A stretch of DNA of 64,000 nucleotides from an uncultured Duncaniella sp. (GTDB lineage Bacteria; Bacteroidota; Bacteroidia; Bacteroidales; Muribaculaceae): contig CAJTRI010000010.1 of assembly GCA_910578615.1 (NCBI GenBank), positions 16,203 through 80,202 on the forward strand. Reading direction: 5' to 3'. The notes under the pieces were generated by a model that did not search any database, was not told the DNA's origin, and saw nothing but the letters and a program-made list of their open reading frames with translations. Positions 27,647 to 34,796 of the stretch are shown here, piece after piece (positions within the stretch are counted from its first letter, which is position 1; each line of letters opens with the position of its first letter). The position numbers were made by a program, and so were the translations under genes.

Positions 27647-28663
27647 TTACATTATGCGTATGCTCTTGTGTTTGTTACGGTTCTTCTCGGAAAAATCGAG
27701 TTTTAGGTTGTAGCCGGCAAATATCTCATGGCTCCCAGACGAGGCCTTGGCGATGTCGCTAAGATGGTAGTCATAGCTGTAACCGATAAATATTCCTTTA
27801 AGCTCGGCCCCGAGCATCAGGGACAAGGCGTCGTCATGTCGGTAGCCTATGCCGGCCGTGAAGAGTTTCTTGTATCTGACCCGTCCCGTGACGGCCACGT
27901 CGGTGAAGGTAAAGTCACTTCTCACCAGCAGGGACGGTATCACTTCAAATAACGTGTTCTTAATGGGAATATTGCCCTCGGCGGTGAAATAGAGGGAGCG
28001 CCGGGCCGTGAATTGATATTTTTTAGCAGTCTCGTCACTGCCACCGGTTCCGGCCGTCGTGCTGTTCTCGGATGTGAAGGTGACGGTGGGATTGTTGGCA
28101 TGAAGTAAGGAGATTCCGGCCTTGAAACGCTTGTGGACGTAGTAGAACCCCACCCCGAGGTCAAAGGCGTTGCCTGCCACGTCACGGTCAGGGATGGCGT
28201 CGTCGGTGCCGTCGTGATAGTCGTCATCATCGGGGATATAGACCTCCGAACCCTTGAACTGTTCGTTGAAAAACCCCACCTGCAACGCGCCTGTGAACTC
28301 CCCTTTGAGGGCCTTGAACTTATAGCCTATCTGGGCGCTGGCCGTGAGGTTGCGGAATAGGCCCGCCGACTCCTGCTGTATGACCACGCCGGTGCCGAAA
28401 CGCTTGCCCAGAAACCTGAAAGGCATATCGGCGGCGGCGAGAAACGTGCGCGGGGCGCCGTCTATCCCCACCCACTGCATCCTCATACCGCCACGGAGGC
28501 GGATATTGTCGGTATCGCCGGCCGCGCCGGGGTTGTAATAGGTCGGGACGGCCCAATAATGGGTCAGGACGGCGTCACCCTGTGCCCGGAGAAACGGGAC
28601 AGCCGCCGACAGAGCCGCAAGCACGAGCACCGTCCTCAGATATAACGCGGAAAATCTTCTCAT
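27647..28663 (-). CDS. T9SS outer-membrane protein PorP/SprF family
   Basis: Outer-membrane beta-barrel of the PorP/SprF family, thought to anchor the GldK/N ring or assist export of particular substrates. After a signal peptide (about 1-27) come the typical start DAVLTHYWAVPTYYNPGAAGD, the repeated barrel strands LRGGMRMQWVG and GTGVVIQQESAGLF, and the C-terminal GYSYDYHLSDIAKASSGSHEI. The final stretch IFAGYNLKL is a beta-strand. The length of 338 aa is standard. It is placed between porT-like and gldK as in the classical porPKLMN operon. Confidence 0.92.
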   Translation of the reverse strand: MRRFSALYLRTVLVLAALSAAVPFLRAQGDAVLTHYWAVPTYYNPGAAGDTDNIRLRGGMRMQWVGIDGAPRTFLAAADMPFRFLGKRFGTGVVIQQESAGLFRNLTASAQIGYKFKALKGEFTGALQVGFFNEQFKGSEVYIPDDDDYHDGTDDAIPDRDVAGNAFDLGVGFYYVHKRFKAGISLLHANNPTVTFTSENSTTAGTGGSDETAKKYQFTARRSLYFTAEGNIPIKNTLFEVIPSLLVRSDFTFTDVAVTGRVRYKKLFTAGIGYRHDDALSLMLGAELKGIFIGYSYDYHLSDIAKASSGSHEIFAGYNLKLDFSEKNRNKHKSIRIM

Positions 28664-28668
28664 CAGGA

Positions 28669-29415
28669 TTATTCGAAATAAAAAGTGAAAACCACCATGC
28701 GTGACAGCGCCTTTTTGAGCGACCGCGTGATCTTCATCTTGTCAGGCTCTTCTTCGAGGTCGGGGCGCTTGTGGTCTATCACGTCCGTAAGCCCGAAACA
28801 GAATTTCACCTCGGGGATAAACTTGAAATAAGGCAGGTAGAAATCACACCCGAAACCCGCCGTGACAAAGAAGTCGGCCGGCTTGGTGCGCAGATAGTCC
28901 GAACGCTGGCGCGTGACGTTGAACGTAGGCATGATTCCCGCCGTCAGATAAGGGCGCGAGTTGCGGTAGCGGAGTCCCGAGAACTTCACATCCACCGGCA
29001 GAACCACGAGCGCCGACTTGATATTCTGTCTCAGCTCGGCCCCGGTGGCATACTCCCGCATGGTGATGTCGCGGTTGCCGAAATACATGCCGGGGGTGAA
29101 CCTGAGATTGAACAGATGGTTGAGCCTCAGGTCAAAAAGGCCGTTGACACAGAACCCCGGCGAAAATGATGGCTGCTCCATGAACCATTGCTCCCCCGCC
29201 TCGGTGACGAGGCCGTTATGGACGAAGGTTATGTCCTGCATATGCACACCGAAGGAGAATCCCAGATGCCAGCGCCTCATGTCGGCATAAGGCCTGTTCT
29301 GCACCTTGTCGTTAAGGCTCTGCGCGCCGGCTCCGGCCGCACAGCAACATGCCGCAGCGAGCAAGACTGCCCGGAGCGCCCTGACGCACATATATATATA
29401 GTGGCTGTTCATCAC
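28669..29415 (-). CDS. PorT-like outer-membrane beta-barrel
   Basis: Small outer-membrane barrel of the porin-like PorT family; PorT is needed for gingipain secretion in Porphyromonas gingivalis. A signal peptide precedes DKVQNRPYADMRRWHLGFSFG; the Met at residue 9 is an equally good start, 24 bases downstream. Alternating hydrophobic strands include RYRNSRPYLTAGIMPTFNV and FFVTAGFGCDFYLPYFKFIPEVKF. The end is IDHKRPDLEEEP.., ITRSLKKALSRMVVFTFYFE. The 248-aa length fits PorT. The PorT name rests on length, pattern and being first in the porP-gldKLMN operon (5 bases before porP). A generic barrel cannot be excluded. Confidence 0.72.
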   Translation of the reverse strand: MMNSHYIYMCVRALRAVLLAAACCCAAGAGAQSLNDKVQNRPYADMRRWHLGFSFGVHMQDITFVHNGLVTEAGEQWFMEQPSFSPGFCVNGLFDLRLNHLFNLRFTPGMYFGNRDITMREYATGAELRQNIKSALVVLPVDVKFSGLRYRNSRPYLTAGIMPTFNVTRQRSDYLRTKPADFFVTAGFGCDFYLPYFKFIPEVKFCFGLTDVIDHKRPDLEEEPDKMKITRSLKKALSRMVVFTFYFE

Positions 29416-29525
29416 TAAAATAACGTATGCCCCGGCCCGTTTATTGCATCCGGCGGCCTGACAGCCTCTCTCCGCCGGCCATCACCCGGCCCTATCAGCC
29501 CGCAACGCCATACGCCCGATACAAC

Positions 29526-29533
29526 CAAAGATA
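29526..29533 (-). promoter_or_regulatory. -7 element for the porT-porP-gldKLMN operon
   Basis: Minus-strand TATCTTTG is an exact TAnnTTTG element, 110 bases upstream of the porT-like start. No good -33 match is seen. Confidence 0.5.
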
Positions 29534-29594
29534 CAAAAAGTTTGCCCGTTAACACCTTTTAACAATCGGGGGGGGAATTTTGTCAATTTATCTG

Positions 29595-29602
29595 TACATT
29601 TG
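29595..29602 (+). promoter_or_regulatory. -7 element for the fimbrial operon, with G8 tract upstream
   Basis: TACATTTG is an exact -7 element. The -33 position, about 19-27 bases upstream, is occupied by a run of eight G (29568-29575). A TTTG at 29579-29582 is too close (12 bases) to act as a standard -33. Confidence 0.5.
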
Positions 29603-29816
29603 CAACGAGATATTAAAAAGAAGAGAACCTAAGAGAACACAAGACGCCCTACACGTCTTCCGCTACACAGCTGCAAAAAAGAAACACAACCCGGTCTAAT
29701 CCACCCGGCTCAGATTTATTTTTTAGTAGAGAATATCATACATATCACACTACACCGTCCTGCAACAAGCCAAGAACCATTGAAGCATAGCGCAGGGCCA
29801 AAATGATGAAAAACGA

Positions 29817-30383
29817 ATGAAACGTTTTTTTACACTGCTGATAATTTCAGCACTGGCCTCAGTCACCGCATCCTACTCACAACAGGTGGCAGTCAAGACC
29901 AACCTCCTCGGCTGGGCTACAACGACCGTCAATCTCGGTGCGGAGGCCTCTGTCTCCCGGCGTCACACCTTACAGGTGTTCGGGGCCATCAATCCATGGA
30001 ACTTCTCGAATGACCGCCACGTGCGCATGTGGAGCGTGCAGCCCGAGTGGCGCCATTGGTTCTGCGAGTCGTTCAACGGCCATTTCCTCGGCATCCACCT
30101 CCTCGGGGGCGAATACAACATCAAGGGGGTAGACCTCCCCTTCCGCACCCTGCCCGACATAGAGGACGGGCGCCACTACGAGGGATGGTACATAGGAGGA
30201 GGTCTCACCTACGGCTACCAGTGGGTGCTCTCGAAACACTGGAACATCGAGGCCTCAGTCGGGGTGGGATATGCTTACAGCCCCTATCGTCTATACGGAC
30301 GGTGTGCCCGAGTCCTCGAACGCAAGAACCGCAACTACGTAGGGCCTACCAAGGCGGCCGTATCTCTCTCATACTTCTTCTGA
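29817..30383 (+). CDS. DUF3575 family outer-membrane protein of the fimbrial locus
   Basis: Small predicted beta-barrel that accompanies FimA/Mfa-type fimbrial genes in Bacteroidales. A signal peptide (about 1-22, ending SYSQQ) leads into the DUF3575 signature VAVKTNLLGWATTTVNLGAE. Barrel strands follow, with VQPEWRHWFCESFNGHFLG, YEGWYIGGGLTYGYQW and WNIEASVGVGYAYS, ending in KAAVSLSYFF with a terminal aromatic residue typical of barrel proteins. Function is unproven; it is probably part of the fimbrial export or anchoring apparatus. It is the first gene of the operon, 49 bases before the OmpA-type gene. Confidence 0.85.
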   Translation: MKRFFTLLIISALASVTASYSQQVAVKTNLLGWATTTVNLGAEASVSRRHTLQVFGAINPWNFSNDRHVRMWSVQPEWRHWFCESFNGHFLGIHLLGGEYNIKGVDLPFRTLPDIEDGRHYEGWYIGGGLTYGYQWVLSKHWNIEASVGVGYAYSPYRLYGRCARVLERKNRNYVGPTKAAVSLSYFF

Positions 30384-30432
30384 CAAGTGACCTGGAAACC
30401 TCATTCCACATTCATCCAAAAAGGCATTCACT

Positions 30433-31764
30433 ATGAAATCATCCATTATACTTGCCGCCATGCTTGCGTCGGCAGCGCTGCACGGCCATGCCTATGAAGG
30501 CTCTGTCCGCGCCGACTCGATAGAGACCGGCGTGGTGGGAGACCGCTTCCACCTCATGATGGTGATGCGTCTTGACTCCGTAGAGATCGAGTCAAACCGC
30601 CGTGTCATCTATACCCCCGTCCTCGTGGGAGAAAACCCGTCAGACACCGTCACATTTGACGAGGTGATGCTCACGGGACGCCGCCAGCACATACTTTACA
30701 CGCGTGACTCCGATGGCTTCGAGGGGACGGAGGTGTATCGTCTCAACGGCCGACCGCAGAGCGTCACTTACAGCTCGTGGGTCAGCTACCAGCCATGGAT
30801 GGACTATGCCACGCTCTATCTGACAGACGACCTCTGCGGCTGCGGCAATATCCTCGACCGTGGACGCGACCTCCTCACCGTCATCGACCGCCGTCCCGCA
30901 GAGCCGGTGTTCACCCCCCTCACCTGCTTCATCACCCCCGAGGTGGAGGCCACAAAGGCCCGCTCAGAGAGCGGGAGCGCCTTCATAGACTTCCGGGTCA
31001 ACCGCACCGAGATACGCACCGACTACCGCCGCAACAGCACGGAGCTTGCCAAGATAACCTCTACCATCGACCTTGTCAAAAACGACCCCAACGTCACCAT
31101 AACCGGCATCGGAATCCACGGATACGCCTCGCCCGAAGGCTCATATGCCAACAACAGGCGCCTCGCCGAGGGGCGCGCCCGCTCGCTTGCCGACTATGTG
31201 AAGTCGCTCTACCACTTTGACGACAACGTTATCTCCGTCAGCTCCACCCCCGAGGACTGGGAGGGTCTGCGCCGCTACGTGGCCGACTCCGTAGACATCG
31301 ACAACCGAGAGGCAATACTCGCCGTCATCACCGATGACACCCTCGAACCTGACGCGCGCGAGTGGAAGCTCAAAAAACGCTTCCCCGCACAGTATGCCTT
31401 CCTCCTTGCCGACGTCTATCCGGCCCTGCGCCACTCCGACTACGAGGTGCGCTACACGGTGAGACCGTTCAGCGTCGAGGAGGCACGCGAGATATTCCGC
31501 ACCAAGCCCCGCCAGCTGAGCCTCCGCGAACTCTACATGGTGGCCCAGAGCTATCCCGCAGGATCTGACGAGTTTAACGAGGTGTTTGACGTGGCCGCCC
31601 GCCTGTTCCCCAACGATCCCGTGGCCAACCTCAACGCCGCCATCTCGGCTGTCAACCGCCGCGACACCGTCTCAGCCCGCCGATATCTCGACAAGGCCGG
31701 CAACCAGCCCGGCTCAGAGGAGGTAGAGGCCGCCATAAAGTTCCTCTCCGAAATACAAAAATAA
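30433..31764 (+). CDS. DUF3868/OmpA-like protein of the fimbrial locus
   Basis: Exported protein with a DUF3868-type N-terminal half and an OmpA C-terminal-like domain. A signal peptide (about 1-20) is followed by a beta-rich region to about residue 170 (RLDSVEIESNRRVIYTPVL, VMLTGRRQHILYTRD). The OmpA-like domain has SAFIDFRVNRTEIRTDYRRNSTELAKI, then ITGIGIHGYASPEGSYANNRRLAEGRARSLADYV, the peptidoglycan-binding type motif. The last 70 residues resemble helical TPR-like repeats (ARLFPNDPVANLNAAISAVNRRD). It may tie the fimbrial base to the cell wall. It lies between the DUF3575 gene and the pilin gene in one direction. Confidence 0.85.
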   Translation: MKSSIILAAMLASAALHGHAYEGSVRADSIETGVVGDRFHLMMVMRLDSVEIESNRRVIYTPVLVGENPSDTVTFDEVMLTGRRQHILYTRDSDGFEGTEVYRLNGRPQSVTYSSWVSYQPWMDYATLYLTDDLCGCGNILDRGRDLLTVIDRRPAEPVFTPLTCFITPEVEATKARSESGSAFIDFRVNRTEIRTDYRRNSTELAKITSTIDLVKNDPNVTITGIGIHGYASPEGSYANNRRLAEGRARSLADYVKSLYHFDDNVISVSSTPEDWEGLRRYVADSVDIDNREAILAVITDDTLEPDAREWKLKKRFPAQYAFLLADVYPALRHSDYEVRYTVRPFSVEEAREIFRTKPRQLSLRELYMVAQSYPAGSDEFNEVFDVAARLFPNDPVANLNAAISAVNRRDTVSARRYLDKAGNQPGSEEVEAAIKFLSEIQK

Positions 31765-31800
31765 ACCGAATTCTCATTTAACAACCCAAAATTCCAACAC

Positions 31801-33495
31801 ATGAACTTTAAATCAATCCTTTCTGCAACAGTGCTGTCCACAATGATTGTGGGATGTAGCAGCGACGAGCCGATAAACAACGGCTCGCAGGAGAACGATG
31901 GTGACGGCAAGGGCTATGTAACCCTGTCAATCAACCTGCCGACAGTGGCAGCCTCGCGCGCCCAGTCAAACGACCAGTTCTTTGACGGCGAAGCATCTGA
32001 GTACAAAGTAAACCATGCCCACCTTGTAATCTTCCGAGGAAAGAAAGAAGCCGGCGCTACGGTGACACAGGTATACAACATCGCAACAGCCCTCACATGG
32101 GATAACGCACCGGCCGGTGACGGAAACAATATCACAACATCAGGCAAGACCGTACAGCAGATACAGCAGTCTCCTGACAACAACAATCTCTGGGCACTCG
32201 TAGTCCTCAACGACCCACACGCCGAGACTCATTTCACACTCAACAAGACATTCGGAGAACTGACCCGTTCGGAAGTAACCCCCGAAACCATGTACTCTGC
32301 CGAGAACGGCTTCTTAATGACAAACTCACCCCTCTATACCGCTAACGGCACAGTTCAGACCCTTGTAAAACTCGAAAAGGGTGTGAATGTATTCAAGAGC
32401 AAAGAAGAGGCTGAGAAGACTGAAAACGCCACTCCCATACATGTGGAACGTGCCGTGTCCAAGGTCTCCGTTTCCAACGCCGTAACCACAACAGAGGGTA
32501 CTATCGACGGTCTTAACGGAATCAAATATGTAGGAAAGATATCTGGATGGGAACTCGACATCACCAACAAGACATCCTATCTCGTGCGCAATGTCGGCGA
32601 CTTCGGAAAATGGTATGCTCTCAATAATAGCGGCCGTTTTTACAGCGCAACCAACAAACGCGTATACTGGGCCATTGACCCCAACTACCGAATGATTCCC
32701 AATGACGAGGTACCCGATGAAGAAGACTTCCAGGAATCTTCAAACATGAATGAAGAGGATGCCAGAAAATACTTCGACATGATTGACGACCCCACCAAGG
32801 TGACCCTTTCGATCAACGATAACGCTTACTGCCTCGAAAACACTTTCAATGTGGCCAATATGCGCCAGCCCCAGACTACCCGCGTCATCCTCAAAGTCGT
32901 CTTCAAAAAAGAAGACGCTGACGCTGCCGAAACATTCTACACTCTCGGAGACACCAAGAAAATCTATGACGCAGCCGGTATGAGGACATATGTAGAAACC
33001 CGTGCCAACGCCCTTTTCGATGACAAAGAAGGATTTAAGGTAAAAATAGGTTCAAGTGTATCAGAAAGCGCCGGCGAACACGAGCTTTCAATCGCCGACA
33101 TCACATATGATGTAGATGGTGTCGAGACCCAGCTCACCCTCGCTGAACTTGACAGACTCAACGAAGACCTCGGCAAAATCTATACCTACTATAATGGCGA
33201 ATGTTACTATCCCGTACGCATCCAGCACTTCGGCGATACATACACTTCTTGGAAACCCGGCTCTCCTACCTATGGAGAGAAAGTCAATGCTGAAGAGGCT
33301 CGTGGCAAATACCTCGGCCGCTACGGCATGGTGCGCAACAACTGGTATGAGATACAGGTTTCAGGCATCAAGAAACTCGGCACACCCGACATACCCGAGC
33401 GTCCCAATATCCCCGATGACGAGAACGAGTACTATCTCAACCTCCAAATCAACATCCACGCCTGGGCCAAGCGCGTACAGAACGTAATCCTCTAA
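31801..33495 (+). CDS. Mfa1-like major fimbrial subunit (type V pilin)
   Basis: Pilin lipoprotein of the FimA/Mfa1 superfamily; these subunits are lipidated, moved to the surface, trimmed by an Arg-specific protease and polymerised by strand exchange. The lipobox IVGC gives Cys19. The first beta strand (YVTLSINLPTV) ends in ASRAQ with Arg53 at the position where the family is cleaved. The central region has MTNSPLYTANG and VERAVSKVSVSNAV motifs common in fimbrillins. The C-terminus resembles the Fimbrillin_C domain: GRYGMVRNNWYEIQVSGIKKLGTP, and the final strand NIHAWAKRVQNVIL. At 564 aa it matches Mfa1. A stem-loop with a T-run separates it from the anchor gene, suggesting higher expression of this subunit. 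Confidence 0.9.
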   Translation: MNFKSILSATVLSTMIVGCSSDEPINNGSQENDGDGKGYVTLSINLPTVAASRAQSNDQFFDGEASEYKVNHAHLVIFRGKKEAGATVTQVYNIATALTWDNAPAGDGNNITTSGKTVQQIQQSPDNNNLWALVVLNDPHAETHFTLNKTFGELTRSEVTPETMYSAENGFLMTNSPLYTANGTVQTLVKLEKGVNVFKSKEEAEKTENATPIHVERAVSKVSVSNAVTTTEGTIDGLNGIKYVGKISGWELDITNKTSYLVRNVGDFGKWYALNNSGRFYSATNKRVYWAIDPNYRMIPNDEVPDEEDFQESSNMNEEDARKYFDMIDDPTKVTLSINDNAYCLENTFNVANMRQPQTTRVILKVVFKKEDADAAETFYTLGDTKKIYDAAGMRTYVETRANALFDDKEGFKVKIGSSVSESAGEHELSIADITYDVDGVETQLTLAELDRLNEDLGKIYTYYNGECYYPVRIQHFGDTYTSWKPGSPTYGEKVNAEEARGKYLGRYGMVRNNWYEIQVSGIKKLGTPDIPERPNIPDDENEYYLNLQINIHAWAKRVQNVIL

Positions 33496-33527
33496 CCATC
33501 CAATAATTACGTAAACTACCATACATC

Positions 33528-33647
33528 AATTGCAGGGATGCGCCGAAGGTGCGCGTCAGGATTTGAAATAAGGCAGCAACTTAACGTCAGTTCGGACAGA
33601 TGCTTGACTCAATACACCTGTAAGAGGCGCGTCCCTGCAATTTTTTT
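33528..33647 (+). terminator. Stem-loop with T-run between major pilin and anchor genes (putative attenuator)
   Basis: Arms 33528-33544 and 33626-33642 pair over 17 positions (AATTGCAGGGATGCGCC with one wobble), followed by seven T at 33641-33647. The 81-nt loop contains a small competing hairpin at 33539-33553 (GCGCC.GAA.GGTGC) that overlaps the left arm. It sits inside the operon, so partial termination would favour the upstream pilin. Confidence 0.65.
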
Positions 33648-33680
33648 ACCATCTCCCCCTCCTCCATCCCACCATCACCA

Positions 33681-34751
33681 ATGAAGACAGCAACATTATC
33701 CACTCTCGCGGGACTCTTGGGCATAGCGGCGTGCCTAAGCTCATGTTCCATGATTCACGAAGACCTCGAGCCGTGTCCCTCGGGCGTAGACCTCGAATTT
33801 GTCTACGACTACAATATCCAGCGCGCCGACATGTTCAATGACCACGTGGGCAGTGTCACTGTCTACGTATTTGACAGCAACGGCCGGTATCTGACCAGCA
33901 AGGAAGAGTCAAACAGCGCCGCCGGCTCCCCTCTTGCCTCCCCCCTCTACCGCATGCACCTCGATCTGGCCCCGGGCACATACAGCTTCATAGCCCTCGC
34001 CCACCAGAAGAGCCTTGACGAATGCCACTCCGCCCCGGGAGCCAAATACCGCCGCTCCCCGCTCTCCCCCTCCGCCAGCAATATGGAAGACCTCCTCGTC
34101 ACCCTTGACCGCGAGGAAGGCAGGGTGAACCACGAAGGCGTAAGCCTCGACACTCTCTGGCACGGCATGAGCCGCCAGCCCCTCGTAGTGAGGGATATGG
34201 AAGAAGCCTCGCAGACTATATCGCTGATGCGTGACACCAAGAACCTCACCGTCAGCCTCCACAACCTCGACAATCCCGCCGACATCTCCTTAGATGATTT
34301 CGACGTCAAGATAACCTCGGCCAACGGTCTTCTCGGCCACGACAACAGCGTGCTGCCTGACGAGACCCTGACCTATACCCCTTATGCCAGCTGGGCCACA
34401 GAGTTCGGCTCTGACGGCTCACGTACCGACATCCTCGAACGCACACCCCACTACGCGCTGTCGTTCAACCGTCTCGTCCACTATCCTTCGGCCTCCGACA
34501 ATGCCGCCAACGCCCTTCTCACCATCACAAACCGCAAGAACGGCAAGGAAGTGGCCCGCATCAACCTCCCGGACTGCCTCGCACAGGGACGCGGAGCTTT
34601 CGAATATATCAACTACTCTCCACAGGAATTCCTTGACCGCGAACATGACTACAAGCTCGACTTCTTCATCAAGGGAGACAGCTGGCAATATGTGGATCTC
34701 TCCATATCAGTCCTCTCATGGGCCAAGCGAATCCAGAAAGTAGAGCTATAA
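33681..34751 (+). CDS. Mfa2/FimB-family fimbrial anchor lipoprotein
   Basis: Cell-surface anchor and length regulator of the fimbria, by analogy with Mfa2 and FimB of Porphyromonas gingivalis. The lipobox gives Cys22 (CLSSC). The family opening is clear: DLEPCPSGVDLEFVYDYNIQRADMFNDHVGSVTVYVFDSNGRYL. Other typical parts are the strand LAPGTYSFIALAHQKS and the C-terminal DFFIKGDSWQYVDLSISVLSWAKRIQKVEL. Unlike the pilins it lacks an SRA cleavage motif after the first strand, in line with an anchor that keeps its lipid. The terminal strand motif WAKR-I/V-Q is shared with the major pilin. The 356-aa length is standard. Confidence 0.92.
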   Translation: MKTATLSTLAGLLGIAACLSSCSMIHEDLEPCPSGVDLEFVYDYNIQRADMFNDHVGSVTVYVFDSNGRYLTSKEESNSAAGSPLASPLYRMHLDLAPGTYSFIALAHQKSLDECHSAPGAKYRRSPLSPSASNMEDLLVTLDREEGRVNHEGVSLDTLWHGMSRQPLVVRDMEEASQTISLMRDTKNLTVSLHNLDNPADISLDDFDVKITSANGLLGHDNSVLPDETLTYTPYASWATEFGSDGSRTDILERTPHYALSFNRLVHYPSASDNAANALLTITNRKNGKEVARINLPDCLAQGRGAFEYINYSPQEFLDREHDYKLDFFIKGDSWQYVDLSISVLSWAKRIQKVEL

Positions 34752-34796
34752 GACACACACCAACCCCTTAAACCTTTCCATTCACCTACACTCCCG

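Larger units (their letters stand above)
29416..29816. other. 400-bp divergent intergenic region between T9SS and fimbrial operons
   Basis: No gene is seen. The region holds opposing -7 elements (29526-29533 minus, 29595-29602 plus) and a run of eight G at 29568-29575 between them. Long untranslated leaders of about 110 and 205 bases follow on either side. I looked for inverted repeats flanking either promoter, which would suggest an invertible switch, and found none. Confidence 0.7.

Noticed and set aside
29416..29816. Invertible promoter switch for the fimbriae
   Set aside because: No inverted repeats flank the promoter and no invertase gene is nearby. The G8 tract is the only phase-variation candidate.
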